Shown here: piece after piece, positions 25,523 through 35,365 of the stretch
How the letters are laid out: each line of letters starts with the position of its first letter
Numbering within the stretch: the stretch's first letter is position 1
Origin: Lachnospiraceae bacterium A4
GTDB lineage: Bacteria > Bacillota > Clostridia > Lachnospirales > Lachnospiraceae
DNA: 64,000 nt
NCBI GenBank assembly: GCA_000403215.2
Contig: KE159563.1
Location: 183,026-247,025 of the forward strand
Direction: 5' to 3'
The notes under the pieces: generated by a model
Seen by the model: only the letters and a program-made list of their open reading frames with translations
What the model was told of the DNA's origin: nothing
Database searches by the model: none
Program-made: the position numbers and the translations under genes

Positions 25523-26401
25523 ATGCGAACCATAAGCCAAGTTGCAGAATTAACAGGCATAAGCACCCGAACACTACAATATTATGACGAAATTGGATTG
25601 TTAAAGCCAAGCGAATTGACCGAATCCGGCTATCGCCTATATGATGATGAAGCCTTGCAAAAGCTACAACAAATCCTATTTTTTAAGGAATTGGGATTTA
25701 AGCTGAAAGAGATTAAAGAAATTCTGCAAAAACCCGACTTTGACAAAATTAAGGCTTTCAAAAGGCAAAAAGAGTTGCTTTTGCTGAAGCGCAATCGGAC
25801 AGACAAACTTATACAGCTTCTTAGCCGCTTAGAGAAAGGAGAGCAATGTATGAGTTTTAAGGAATTTGACCTGTCTGATTACATCACCGCATTAGAGGAT
25901 TTTAAAAATAACAGCACTGATGATGTTATCAAGCACTGGGGAAGTATTGAAAATTTTGAAATGTTTATTCAAAAAATTAAAGATGATGAAGCAGAGGTAG
26001 CTAAACTTGCCATTCAACAATTCGGCAGTATTGAAAAATACACCGAAGCCATGAAACATAATTTAGAGCATTTCTCTAAACTTATGGAAACACAATTAAC
26101 GGAAGAAGTAAAAGAAATCGGAAAACAGTCTGATATACTGTATGGCAGATTAGCCGCCAATTTGTCAGAAGATGTTTCTTCCCCTAACATACAATCCATT
26201 GTAGATGAACTGTTGCAGCTTATACAGAAAAACAGCTCTAACGTATCCCTTGATAAGCCCTATATCAATGTTCTTATCGACACATATTCAAGCGATTATA
26301 TCAAAAACATGACTGATAACAAATATGGAGAGGGGGCTTCTGATTATATCGTAAAAGCGTTCCATTACTACTCGGAGAATAACGCTTCCGAAAACAATTA
26401 G
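25523..26401 (+). CDS. MerR-family regulator
   Basis: The start at 25523 (MRTISQVAEL) follows AAGGAGCTGA; the in-frame ATG 33 bp earlier lacks a site. The 292 residues have a MerR winged helix (STRTLQYYDEIGLLKPSELT), a coiled coil and a ~180-residue C-terminal domain resembling the TipAS-like effector domain. Such regulators sense small hydrophobic or peptide compounds. It is cargo of the right element, followed by an unknown gene that may be its target. Confidence 0.82.
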   Translation: MRTISQVAELTGISTRTLQYYDEIGLLKPSELTESGYRLYDDEALQKLQQILFFKELGFKLKEIKEILQKPDFDKIKAFKRQKELLLLKRNRTDKLIQLLSRLEKGEQCMSFKEFDLSDYITALEDFKNNSTDDVIKHWGSIENFEMFIQKIKDDEAEVAKLAIQQFGSIEKYTEAMKHNLEHFSKLMETQLTEEVKEIGKQSDILYGRLAANLSEDVSSPNIQSIVDELLQLIQKNSSNVSLDKPYINVLIDTYSSDYIKNMTDNKYGEGASDYIVKAFHYYSENNASENN

Positions 26402-26555
26402 AGGCAACAGGCTCTCTCTAAAAAATATATCCCGACAACTAATCATTCTCGCTATGCCGAAAAATAACTTGCCACACTTTAGAGAGCCTTAGTGACATTT
26501 GAATTTTCTTGTGGTATAGTGGACTTCCACTTTTAAGAAAAGGAGTTGATGATAT

Positions 26556-27023
26556 ATGCCACAGATGAATAAAGGCGGTAAATTTATTTTCGGAAAATCG
26601 CTGATACGAGATGACTTGACAATCCATCTCCCAACACAGGCTCTTACAGAGTACAACGCCACAGCAGAGAGAAAAGTCTATCTTTTTACTGGAAGCAAGG
26701 TCACTGGCGGCTTTTGTGTGACAAGAAAAGGATTGTTAGAACCATCAAAGTTAGGACACATTCTTACTGATAATCCGGCTTTACTGAATTATCAGACCGC
26801 AGAGGGCGAATTTGTCAAATACAAAGGGCGGTCATACTGTTGGGTAAATATTTCAGAGAATGGTGTAATTCAGCTTAATCAGCAGATATTAGATTTTCTT
26901 AATCTGAAGATTGGAATGGAACTATTGTCTATCCGAAGCAGTGATATAGCTTTTACAATGGGTGCAACCGGTCCCCTGTTGGAAAGAGCCGACAACTATG
27001 AGGGCGAAATTCCTCTGTATTAA
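26556..27023 (+). CDS. Unknown protein at the end of the right element
   Basis: The 155-residue protein is preceded by AAAAGGAGTTG. It looks globular and cytosolic, with a C-terminal part (QLNQQILDFLNLKIGMELLS) that resembles a swapped-hairpin AbrB-like strand pattern, but I do not recognise the family. It is the last gene before the element's att region. Confidence 0.6.
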   Translation: MPQMNKGGKFIFGKSLIRDDLTIHLPTQALTEYNATAERKVYLFTGSKVTGGFCVTRKGLLEPSKLGHILTDNPALLNYQTAEGEFVKYKGRSYCWVNISENGVIQLNQQILDFLNLKIGMELLSIRSSDIAFTMGATGPLLERADNYEGEIPLY

Positions 27024-27073
27024 AAAAGCAGGTATCATGATACCCGCCCAAAATCCCGTATTCATCAAATAAT

Positions 27074-27092
27074 TAGAGCCATTTTAGAGCCA
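27074..27092. repeat. TAGAGCCA direct repeats, right element right end
   Basis: Two copies of TAGAGCCA start at 27074 and 27085, the same 11-bp phase as in the left element. They lie 60 bp from the guaA stop codon and are candidate integrase arm sites marking the element boundary. Confidence 0.7.
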
Positions 27093-27104
27093 ACAGGCAT
27101 AAAG

Positions 27105-27143
27105 CAATCCCGGAAATGCCCATTTTATCAGCATTTCCGGGAT
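27105..27143. terminator. Terminator of guaA
   Basis: AATCCCGGAAATGC and GCATTTCCGGGATT form a perfect 14-bp stem with an 11-nt loop, 9 bp beyond the guaA stop. It is the likely intrinsic terminator of guaA on the minus strand. Confidence 0.8.
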
Positions 27144-27151
27144 TTTATCCG

Positions 27152-28726
27152 TTACTCGAACTCAATCGTCCCCGGCGGCTTACTAGTCAAATCATAAAAC
27201 ACCCGATTCACCCCCCGCACCTCATTAATAATCCGGCTCATAACCACTTGCAGCACCTCAAACGGAACCTCCGCACTCTCCGCCGTCATAAAGTCAACCG
27301 TATTCACCGCACGCAGCGCAACCGCATAATCATACGTCCGCTCATCTCCCATGACACCGACACTCCGCATATTCGTAAGCGCCGCAAAATACTGTCCAAT
27401 GCTCCTGTCCAATCCCGCCTTTGCAATCTCTTCGCGGTAAATCGCATCTGCGTCCTGCACAATCCGCACCTTCTCTGCTGTAACTTCCCCAATAATCCGA
27501 ATCCCAAGCCCCGGTCCCGGGAACGGCTGCCGAAATACCAATCTATCAGGAATCCCTAGTTCCAGTCCTGCCTTTCGAACCTCATCCTTAAACAAATCCC
27601 GAAGCGGCTCAATAATCTCCTTAAAATCCACATAATCCGGCAGTCCGCCGACATTATGGTGCGACTTGATTACAGCCGACTCCCCGCCAAGACCGCTCTC
27701 CACCACATCCGGATAAATTGTTCCCTGTGCCAGGAAATCCACGGTGCCAATTTTCTTCGCCTCCTCCTCAAACACACGGATAAACTCCTCACCAATAATT
27801 TTCCTCTTCGTCTCAGGCTCTGTCACACCGGCAAGCTTCGCATAATACCGCTCCTGCGCGTTGACACGGATAAAGTTCAAGTCAAAGTCCCCATTTGGAC
27901 CAAAGACAGCCTCGACCTCGTCCCCTTCATTTTTACGAAGCAATCCATGGTCCACAAAGACACACGTAAGCTGCTTTCCGATTGCGCGCGACAGCAGACC
28001 TGCCGCAACTGACGAATCCACACCGCCAGACAATGCAAGCAGCACTTTGCCGCTGCCAACCTTTTCGCGAATCTGCTTTACAGACTCCTCCACAAACGAA
28101 TCCATACGCCATGTGCCCGCACAGCCACAGATGCCCCGCACAAAGTTATCAATCATTTTTGTTCCCTCAACCGTATGCAGCACCTCGGGGTGGAACTGGA
28201 TTACATAAAGCTTCTTCTCTGCACACTCCGCTGCTGCCACCGGACAGTCTGCCGTGTGCGCACAAACTGAAAAACCGGGAGCGGCCTGAGAAATATAGTC
28301 ATTATGGCTCATCCAGCAAATCGTTGACGCCGACACACCGGCAAACAAAGGAGAATCCGAAGCTACTGAAACCTGAATCTTTCCGTACTCACGCACCGGC
28401 GCTTTTTCCACCTTACCGCCAAGTATATGCATCATGAGCTGCGCGCCGTAACAAAGCCCCAATACCGGAATCCCCAGCTCAAAAAGTTCCTTTGTGTAAG
28501 TGGGCGCATTATCTTCATAACAGCTATTGGGCCCGCCAGTCAGAATAATCCCCTTGGGTGCCATCGCCTTAATCTGTTCGATGTCCGTCCTGTACGAATA
28601 AATCTCACAGTACACATTGCATTCCCTGACACGCCGTGCCACAAGCTGATTGTATTGACCGCCAAAGTCAATCACCACCACCTTTTCATCGGAAAGCCCC
28701 TTCCCTGCGGAATGTCCTTTTTCCAT
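27152..28726 (-). CDS. guaA: GMP synthase (glutamine-hydrolysing)
   Basis: GuaA converts XMP, glutamine and ATP to GMP. The 524 residues hold the class I amidotransferase domain ([19 protein letters not shown]; nucleophile in [19 protein letters not shown]), the ATP pyrophosphatase domain ([17 protein letters not shown]) and the GMP synthase dimerisation domain ending KPPGTIEFE. Length is normal. Start at 28726 has GAGGAGG upstream. Its 3' end is a known hotspot for integrative elements, and the right element ends beside it; the last codons are intact. Confidence 0.97.
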   Translation of the reverse strand: MEKGHSAGKGLSDEKVVVIDFGGQYNQLVARRVRECNVYCEIYSYRTDIEQIKAMAPKGIILTGGPNSCYEDNAPTYTKELFELGIPVLGLCYGAQLMMHILGGKVEKAPVREYGKIQVSVASDSPLFAGVSASTICWMSHNDYISQAAPGFSVCAHTADCPVAAAECAEKKLYVIQFHPEVLHTVEGTKMIDNFVRGICGCAGTWRMDSFVEESVKQIREKVGSGKVLLALSGGVDSSVAAGLLSRAIGKQLTCVFVDHGLLRKNEGDEVEAVFGPNGDFDLNFIRVNAQERYYAKLAGVTEPETKRKIIGEEFIRVFEEEAKKIGTVDFLAQGTIYPDVVESGLGGESAVIKSHHNVGGLPDYVDFKEIIEPLRDLFKDEVRKAGLELGIPDRLVFRQPFPGPGLGIRIIGEVTAEKVRIVQDADAIYREEIAKAGLDRSIGQYFAALTNMRSVGVMGDERTYDYAVALRAVNTVDFMTAESAEVPFEVLQVVMSRIINEVRGVNRVFYDLTSKPPGTIEFE

Positions 28727-29033
28727 CTTTTTTCCTCCTCGTTCCTATGCATGATTTTATCTATACAGCCACAAATATATGCTCTATCGTAACATGAAAA
28801 AATAGAATTATCAACCATTTTTCACCACAAAAACAGCATATGCAAAAATGAAAGAAGCACTTGTATTGTATACAAAACAGCGATACAATAAGGTTATGAA
28901 ACACAGCGATTCCATAAAAGCTTTTTCCTTTCACGAAAACCAGCTCCTTTTGGTGAATCGTTCAAACATGTATGATTTGGGCATGCAGCTTTAAAAGCCG
29001 CCCCGATCATTCCAACCGTAAAGGAGGTTTCCT

Positions 29034-31067
29034 ATGAACCATCAAAACACAAAAACACCCGCCACACGAAAACGGATTGCAGATGAAATCATGACCCAGA
29101 TTGGCAAGAGCGTCATTCTCGTCTTTCTGGTAGTCGCAGCCGTTGCAATCTTCATGGTCGCATGGACGATCATGTCCTCCAAGAAAAACGAGCTTACATT
29201 GGAGTCCAAGGCAGCGTCAAACCAGTTGACAGCTTTTATCGACCAGTACACAAGAGGTGTGGAACAACTGGCTGTCAACCCCGATATCAAACACATTATG
29301 AATGAGGTAAAACCCGGTGATGACATTCTTCAAGCAGATAAAATGGACGCCGTCATGGATTACCTCGTCAACATTGCAAATACAGACACAGAAAATGTCA
29401 TGGCAGTCTGGATCTCCGATCTCGATGCAAGCAAACTGGCACAATCTGACGGCTATGTCAGCGGCGAAGGCTGGGATATCACAGGGCGCGGCTGGTACGG
29501 CTGCATCACCGAAAAAAGAACCGTCCTGACCGAGCCCTACATAGATTCCTCGACTGGTAAAATGATTCTGAGCGCTGCGGCGCCAGTCTATGATGATACC
29601 ACAGGCGCTATACTTGGCGCAGTCGGCATGGACATTTCACTCGACCATATGACAGGCATTATGCGCGGATACAAAATCGGGCGAAACGGATATATCCTGC
29701 TCTTGTCCGAAAATGGCACATTTCTCTACCACCCGCAGGATGATTATGTCCAGAAAAATATCAAGGACGTAAAACTGTCCAGCAATGTTGTAGATGCAGT
29801 TCTGTCCAAAAACAGCGAATTCCTGAAATACAAGGCAGACGGTGTGACAAAATACGGCTCGCTGGAGCTTGTCGGCGACACTGGCTATCTCGTGCTGAGC
29901 AGCCTGCCCTTTTCAGAGTACTATGCCATTCTGATTGCCATGATTATCGCTCTGGTTATCCTTTTTGCAGCCGGCATTCTGCTCATCGCAGTCAGCATCC
30001 GCAAGAGCGCCGCAAAACTGACAAAGCCAATCTTGGCACTCAACAAAACTGCCCAGCAGCTTGCGGACGGAGATTTGGACGTCCGGCTTGACATTACCTC
30101 CGAGGACGAAATCGGAGAACTTGGCGAGTCCATCGGAAAAACAGTCAGCCGTTTAAAAGAGTATATCGTCTATATTGACGAAACCGCTGAAGTGCTTGCA
30201 CAAATCGCTGGCGGAAAACTGCGCATCACCCTGAAAAATGATTATGTCGGCGAATTTCAGAAAATAAAGACCGCGCTGCTCAACATTTCGTCCTCCATGA
30301 ACGACGTGATGGAGGGCATCAATACCAGCTCTGGCCGTGTGTCCGTGGGCGCCTCCGAGCTTGCCACCGCCTCTCAAATGCTGGCGGAAAGTGCAGAGTT
30401 GCAGGCAGCATCTGTGGAAGAGCTTGCGGCAACTACAAACACCGTTGCAGACCATGTGGAGGCGAGCCACCGCGACGCTGAGGTTTCCGCAAAGGAAACT
30501 GCCAAGGTTACTGCCATGATTGAACAGAATCAGGAAAAGATGACAATGATGATGGCGGCAATGGAAGAAATCCGCAAAACCTCCCAGCAGGTTGTCGGCA
30601 TTATCCAGACAATCGAGGAGATTGCAGACCAGACAAACCTGCTGTCGCTCAATGCCTCCATCGAGGCGGCGCGCGCCGGGGAAGCAGGAAAAGGCTTCGC
30701 CGTCGTGGCAGATGAGATTGGCAAGCTTGCGATGGAAAGCGCAAAAGCTGCAAGCTCAACCAGAAACCTGATTGAAATTTCAATGGAGGAAATCACCAAA
30801 GGCAGCAGCATTGCCACAGATGCCATGAATGCATTAAAGGACTCCGTAAAAGCGGTTGACCATGTAAATGAACTGATAAAAAATACCGCACGAAATGCCG
30901 CTGTACAGGCAGAAAGCATGGAGCAGCTCCGCGTTGGCATCGACGAGATTGCCCGTGGAATACAGGACAATTCTGCCGCATCGCAGGAGACCTCCGCAAC
31001 CTCCGATGAGCTTGCCTCACAGGCTGACCTTCTGAATAAAATGGTTCAAAAATTTGAGCTTGCCTAA
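29034..31067 (+). CDS. Methyl-accepting chemotaxis protein with dCache domain
   Basis: The 677-residue receptor has a membrane segment at about 24-46, an extracellular double-Cache sensor ([20 protein letters not shown], typical for amino acid or carboxylate ligands), a second membrane segment at 297-321 and a HAMP domain. The signalling domain has the hairpin tip [20 protein letters not shown] near residue 535. AAGGAGG precedes the ATG. It would signal to CheA at the cell pole. A terminator (31093-31118) follows. Confidence 0.93.
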   Translation: MNHQNTKTPATRKRIADEIMTQIGKSVILVFLVVAAVAIFMVAWTIMSSKKNELTLESKAASNQLTAFIDQYTRGVEQLAVNPDIKHIMNEVKPGDDILQADKMDAVMDYLVNIANTDTENVMAVWISDLDASKLAQSDGYVSGEGWDITGRGWYGCITEKRTVLTEPYIDSSTGKMILSAAAPVYDDTTGAILGAVGMDISLDHMTGIMRGYKIGRNGYILLLSENGTFLYHPQDDYVQKNIKDVKLSSNVVDAVLSKNSEFLKYKADGVTKYGSLELVGDTGYLVLSSLPFSEYYAILIAMIIALVILFAAGILLIAVSIRKSAAKLTKPILALNKTAQQLADGDLDVRLDITSEDEIGELGESIGKTVSRLKEYIVYIDETAEVLAQIAGGKLRITLKNDYVGEFQKIKTALLNISSSMNDVMEGINTSSGRVSVGASELATASQMLAESAELQAASVEELAATTNTVADHVEASHRDAEVSAKETAKVTAMIEQNQEKMTMMMAAMEEIRKTSQQVVGIIQTIEEIADQTNLLSLNASIEAARAGEAGKGFAVVADEIGKLAMESAKAASSTRNLIEISMEEITKGSSIATDAMNALKDSVKAVDHVNELIKNTARNAAVQAESMEQLRVGIDEIARGIQDNSAASQETSATSDELASQADLLNKMVQKFELA

Positions 31068-31092
31068 AAATATTCATCATTCAAAATGAGAG

Positions 31093-31118
31093 CCGCCCTG
31101 TTTATGAGGGCGGTTTTC
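31093..31118 (+). terminator. Terminator after chemoreceptor gene
   Basis: CCGCCCT (31093-31099) and AGGGCGG (31107-31113) followed by TTTT. It overlaps the 3' end of the FMN-binding pseudogene on the other strand. Confidence 0.75.
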
Positions 31119-31511
31119 TCGCGGCATCGCCTGCTGCCGCCTGTTTGAGCACCGCGGCAACCAGCTTTTCAAAATTCTGCCCTGAGCTTGTCACGCCGCT
31201 GATGGCATCAACCTCTGTCTCTGCCTGACCGTCTATTAACTGCTGTACATACACGCGCGCGTGTACTCATTGGGATACCTACCGCATGACGGCATCCTAT
31301 GTTTCATATAAGCATTGTCCCACGCTTTGATAAATCCACTCTCATTTCTGGTATTATATTCTGCCGACACAATCTTGTTGTTCTTGATCTGTATAATCAG
31401 ATACTCCTCCCAGCCGTGGGAAAACTCCGCCATCCCGGCAGTGCAAACCCCATCTTTGATCCGCTTTGTACTGCCGCAGTCACAAGCACTGAAGAGACCC
31501 CGAAATTTCAT
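31102..31511 (-). pseudogene. FMN-binding domain protein, frameshifted
   Basis: Frame one reads DGVCTAGMAEFSHGWEEYLI and IVSAEYNTRNESGFIKAWDN, then YPNEYTRA. A second frame continues VQQLIDGQAETEVDAISGVT and SSGQNFEKLVAAVLKQ. Together they match the extracytoplasmic FMN-binding domain (the SGVTSSG threonine is where FMN attaches). The break lies in a CG run (ACGCGCGCGTGT near 31255) with two extra bases. The N-terminus lacks a proper lipoprotein signal (only FSACDCGS remains). So it is a pseudogene or a repeat-tract-switched gene. Confidence 0.75.
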
Positions 31512-31594
31512 ACAGATTTCTCGCTTTGTCCATATCCACCATATTTTAGTCCGCTATAAAATATGAGATATACAAAATATTTAATATAAAAGCC

Positions 31595-31643
31595 TTGACA
31601 CAAGTACGATTTCGGACTAGAATATCAAGTATGAAATCAGACT
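31595..31643 (+). promoter_or_regulatory. marR promoter and direct-repeat operator
   Basis: TTGACA (31595-31600), a 17-bp spacer and TAGAAT (31618-31623). Overlapping them are two direct repeats, AAGTACGATTTCGGACT (31602-31618) and AAGTATGAAATCAGACT (31627-31643), 25 bp apart. This suggests autorepression by the MarR protein, which is encoded with an efflux pump. Confidence 0.7.
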
Positions 31644-31685
31644 TACTTTTATACGCCCAAGCTTCATTCGAAAGGAGGCTCCCCC

Positions 31686-32144
31686 ATGACCCTGAGACCC
31701 CTGCCTAAACAAAATGAAATCAACCGCCTAAACAAAGCCCTTACGGAGTTCTATCATGACCTCTGTGTCCAAGCCGGCATGTCAGACAGCGTATTTGACA
31801 TCTTTTATGCCATCGCTGCGCTTGGCGACGGCTGCTGCCAGCGTGATATCTGCGATTACGCGTTTACCAGCAAACAGACGATACACTCTGCCATACACAA
31901 GCTGGAAAAAGAAGGATTTTTGCGTTTCCAGTCTGGAAAAGGACGCGAACAGCTTATTTTTCTGACACCTGTGGGCGAGCAGTTTATGAAGGAGAAAATC
32001 GTGCCTGTGATTGCTATGGAAAATGACGTGATCTCCCAGATGCCGCCGGATGAGACAGACCAGCTCCTGCGGCTCACAGCCAGATATCTTGACTGCCTGC
32101 GCAGCCAGCCAAGTCCGTTCACCGCTGTCCAGAAGAAAAAATGA
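31686..32144 (+). CDS. MarR-family repressor
   Basis: The 152-residue protein has the winged-helix pattern CQRDICDYAFTSKQTIHSAI followed by KLEKEGFLRFQSGKGREQLI. It is expected to repress itself and the MATE pump 40 bp downstream until an aromatic compound or drug binds. AAGGAGG precedes the start. Confidence 0.88.
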   Translation: MTLRPLPKQNEINRLNKALTEFYHDLCVQAGMSDSVFDIFYAIAALGDGCCQRDICDYAFTSKQTIHSAIHKLEKEGFLRFQSGKGREQLIFLTPVGEQFMKEKIVPVIAMENDVISQMPPDETDQLLRLTARYLDCLRSQPSPFTAVQKKK

Positions 32145-32184
32145 TTTTAAGAATTATTTCATTATTATAGAAAGGATTATCACA

Positions 32185-33516
32185 ATGAAAATACAGCTAT
32201 CAGACCATTTCACCACTCCGCGGCTGCTGCGGTTCGTTTTCCCCTCCATCGTCATGATGATCTTTACCTCCATCTACGGTGTAGTCGATGGTCTGTTCGT
32301 ATCGAACTATGTCGGAAAAACACCCTTTGCCGCCGTCAATCTGATTATGCCCTTTTTGATGATTATGGGCGCTGTCGGATTTATGTTCGGCACAGGCGGC
32401 AGCGCTGTTGTGTCACAATCACTTGGCGAGGGGAAGCCAGAGCGGGCAAACCAGTATTTCTCCATGATGGTCTATGTCGTCATTGGCAGCGGTATCGTAC
32501 TGACACTTGCCGGGTTGTTATTTTTGCGCCCGATTGCGGCCGCTTTTGGCGCCACGGGCGAGATGCTTGACAACTGCGTAGTGTACGGGCGCATTATTCT
32601 GTCTACCCTCACCGCATTTATGCTGCAAAATGTGTTCCAGAGCTTTCTGGTCACGGCAGAACGCCCCCAGCTTGGCCTTGCCGTGACCGTTGCCGCCGGC
32701 GTTGCCAATATGGTACTCGACTTTGTATTTATCGCAGTTTTTCACTGGGGCATTGCCGGCGCGGCGGCTGCTACTGCGGCAAGCCAGCTTCTTGGCGGGC
32801 TCATACCGCTCATTTATTTTTTAAGGCCAAACACAAGCAGACTACGGCTTGTAAAAACCAGACTTGACGCACATATTTTAGCAAAGACCTGCATCAACGG
32901 GTCCTCCGAGCTGATGACAAATATTTCCATGTCACTTGTAAATATCCTGTACAATTTCCAGTTGATGCGCTATATCGGCGAGGACGGCGTCGCTGCCTAC
33001 GGCATCATTATGTATGTGAGCTTTATCTTTGCGGCAATTTTTATCGGCTACTCCATCGGCAGTGCGCCCGTCATCGGCTATCACTACGGCGCCGGAAACT
33101 ATACAGAATTAAAAGGGCTGTTTCGCAAAAGCCTCTGCCTGATCACGCTGTGGAATGTCGTTCTGACAATTCTGGCTGTCCTGACGGCACAGCCGCTCGC
33201 ACAGATTTTTGTCGGCTACGATGCTGATTTGACGGCGCTGACCCGTCGGGCGCTGACGCTCTACTCCCTGTCGTTTTTGTTTATGGGACACAACATCTTT
33301 GGCTCTGCGTTCTTCACAGCGCTTGGAAACGGTGTGGTCTCCGCTGCGATCTCTTTCCTGCGGACGCTTTTGTTCCAAGTCGCGGCAGTGCTGCTTCTCC
33401 CGCTGCTGCTGGGACTTGACGGCATCTGGCTTGCCATCGTGGCAGCGGAAGTGCTCGCACTGGTTATCACGGTTTACTTTCTGGTCAAAAAGGGAACGTA
33501 CTATCATTATATTTAG
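32185..33516 (+). CDS. MATE-family efflux transporter
   Basis: The start is ATG 32185 (MKIQLSDHFTTPRLLRFVFP), not the upstream in-frame ATG inside marR. The 443 residues carry twelve membrane segments and the MATE repeats (GTGGSAVVSQSLGEGKPERA; IGSAPVIGYHYGAGNYTELK). It would export cationic drugs by Na+ or H+ antiport. The stop overlaps the convergent AAA gene stop by 4 bp. Confidence 0.92.
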   Translation: MKIQLSDHFTTPRLLRFVFPSIVMMIFTSIYGVVDGLFVSNYVGKTPFAAVNLIMPFLMIMGAVGFMFGTGGSAVVSQSLGEGKPERANQYFSMMVYVVIGSGIVLTLAGLLFLRPIAAAFGATGEMLDNCVVYGRIILSTLTAFMLQNVFQSFLVTAERPQLGLAVTVAAGVANMVLDFVFIAVFHWGIAGAAAATAASQLLGGLIPLIYFLRPNTSRLRLVKTRLDAHILAKTCINGSSELMTNISMSLVNILYNFQLMRYIGEDGVAAYGIIMYVSFIFAAIFIGYSIGSAPVIGYHYGAGNYTELKGLFRKSLCLITLWNVVLTILAVLTAQPLAQIFVGYDADLTALTRRALTLYSLSFLFMGHNIFGSAFFTALGNGVVSAAISFLRTLLFQVAAVLLLPLLLGLDGIWLAIVAAEVLALVITVYFLVKKGTYYHYI

Positions 33517-35231
33517 GCTCCCGGCATGGACACTGATTCGCCAATCAAGCACCGCTGTCCCTGAAATCCAAAACCGTACTTCCTGATATTTCCCGGTGCA
33601 AACCCTCTGGCAATAAGGGCTGTCTCATAGCGTTTTTCTTCAATCTGAGCCAGCGCATTTGCCACGGTATCCTCTAGTGTTCTCTCGTCGTCGTCTGTGT
33701 CAAGCACCTTAAATTCAAATATAAACGCCTTCTCATTTTTGTCAAACGGTTCTATCATCACATCATATCTGCCATATCCGCTCTCGCGGTTGGAGGTCAC
33801 TTGATACCGGTCTGAGAGATTCACAATCATGCCGAGCACAAAACCATGGTAAAAACGTTCCGGGTGTGTCTCCTCCGACGGCTTATTTCCCGTGTCAAAA
33901 TAACTGAAGGTGTGCAGCGCTACTTTATTCATAAAGGTGTTCATTCTGCGTACATTATCGTGTAAAAGAGCATTGATAAACTCGTTGTAGTATACTGGTA
34001 CATCATCTTTTCCAAACCAGTCCTTCACCATATTCCGAAGCATAAACCATACTTCCCTGTTTGTGAGCGCCAGTGTATATTTTGCATACTCTGTCCTGTC
34101 CTCCCCAAAGGGCTCCCTGCCAACAATTTTCAGATAGCCCGACGCCAACAGCAGACTCCAGACCGCATTTGTGCTGCCATTTAGCTGCTGGAATACTATC
34201 TGCTCGTCCATCGGCGTGACAAAACTTTTTCCGTCAAGCAGCTCCTCTACAATCTTTTTGACCTCTGCATTTCCTGTCTGTATCAGCGAGCTCACCAGTT
34301 CATTAGAGCTTGTATTTGCCCAGTAGGCAGCATACGCCCCCTTTTTGCCAATAAAACAAATAATCGACCACGGATTATAAATGTCTGTGCAAGTGCCAAA
34401 TGTGAAACCATCGTACCACTTTCTGACTCCCTCCTTGTGCGCCCCAAGCCCTGCGGCATCAAGCGCCCCAAAGACTTCCTCCTCTGTAAAGCCAAAGCTG
34501 GCAGCATACTTGTCAGAGGTCGTCGTGACCACTTCAAGATGATTCAGCCCCGAAAAAATAGACTCCTTTGAAATCCGTGTAATTCCTGTAATCAGCCCGC
34601 GTTCCATGCTGTCATTTGTTTTGAAGGTGTTGACAAAAAAACTTCTGAGAAATGCAGCCGCCTCCTCCCAATATCCGTAAATCCAAGCCTCCTGCATCGG
34701 CGTGTCGTACTCGTCAAGAAGAATGATCACCTTTTTGTGATAATATTTTTCCAGATACATACTGAGCATACTAATGGCGGTCACGGCTGTCTCATCGGTC
34801 ATCTCTTTCTTTACAGACGCATAATATTCCCTGTCATCATCTTGAAATAAACTGGATTTCATAATATATTCGAATTTTTTGAAGGTACAGGCAATCATGC
34901 TTTTCATCGCGGTTTTCATCTCCTGCGCCTTGACTCCTGCAAAATTTAGAAAAATCACTGGATAGGTTCCCTGTAATCCTCTTAATGTCTCGTCCTCCCA
35001 GACCTTGCGCCCCTCAAACAAATCACTTCTGCCCTCATACTGTACGGAAAAAAAGCACTCAACAGTACTCATATTGAGCGTTTTCCCAAACCGCCGCGGG
35101 CGTGTGACCAGCGTAACCTTGTCTGCATAATCCCACCACTCTTTGATAAAGTCTGTCTTGTCTATATAAAAGATATGATTGCACATCAGGTCTTCATAAT
35201 TCTGATATCCCAGCCCGTGCTTTACTTCCAT
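33513..35231 (-). CDS. AAA ATPase with C-terminal PD-(D/E)XK nuclease-like domain (copy 1)
   Basis: The start at 35231 (MEVKHGLGYQNYED) is placed behind GGAGGG. The protein of about 570 residues has a P-loop variant VTRPRRFGKTLNMS, Walker B VIILLDEYDTPMQEA, sensor region GLITGITRISKESIFSGLNH, and at the C-terminus a PDDEXK_9-type core (GRYDVMIEPFDK...AFIFEFKV). This is the large AAA-ATPase_like/DUF1703 family, common in gut anaerobes and of unproven function. A second member lies at 57141-58850. Confidence 0.85.
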   Translation of the reverse strand: MEVKHGLGYQNYEDLMCNHIFYIDKTDFIKEWWDYADKVTLVTRPRRFGKTLNMSTVECFFSVQYEGRSDLFEGRKVWEDETLRGLQGTYPVIFLNFAGVKAQEMKTAMKSMIACTFKKFEYIMKSSLFQDDDREYYASVKKEMTDETAVTAISMLSMYLEKYYHKKVIILLDEYDTPMQEAWIYGYWEEAAAFLRSFFVNTFKTNDSMERGLITGITRISKESIFSGLNHLEVVTTTSDKYAASFGFTEEEVFGALDAAGLGAHKEGVRKWYDGFTFGTCTDIYNPWSIICFIGKKGAYAAYWANTSSNELVSSLIQTGNAEVKKIVEELLDGKSFVTPMDEQIVFQQLNGSTNAVWSLLLASGYLKIVGREPFGEDRTEYAKYTLALTNREVWFMLRNMVKDWFGKDDVPVYYNEFINALLHDNVRRMNTFMNKVALHTFSYFDTGNKPSEETHPERFYHGFVLGMIVNLSDRYQVTSNRESGYGRYDVMIEPFDKNEKAFIFEFKVLDTDDDERTLEDTVANALAQIEEKRYETALIARGFAPGNIRKYGFGFQGQRCLIGESVSMPGA

Positions 35232-35333
35232 ACATAATCCCTCCAATTATCCATCTAGGCTTCTTATGATAACTTTAACATTTTTTACACAGTCCATCAA
35301 GCACAACTCTAGATTTCGTCCAACATTAAAAAA

Positions 35334-35354
35334 GGCTGCCCATGATGAGCAGCC
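35334..35354 (-). terminator. Terminator of CZB chemoreceptor gene
   Basis: GGCTGC/GCAGCC stem with a T6 run on the minus strand, just after the receptor gene's stop. Confidence 0.8.
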
Positions 35355-35365
35355 ATAAAGATCCA

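Noticed and set aside
28800-29030. A purine or other riboswitch upstream of guaA or the chemoreceptor
   Set aside because: No conserved junction sequences were found; only AT-rich promoter-like DNA.
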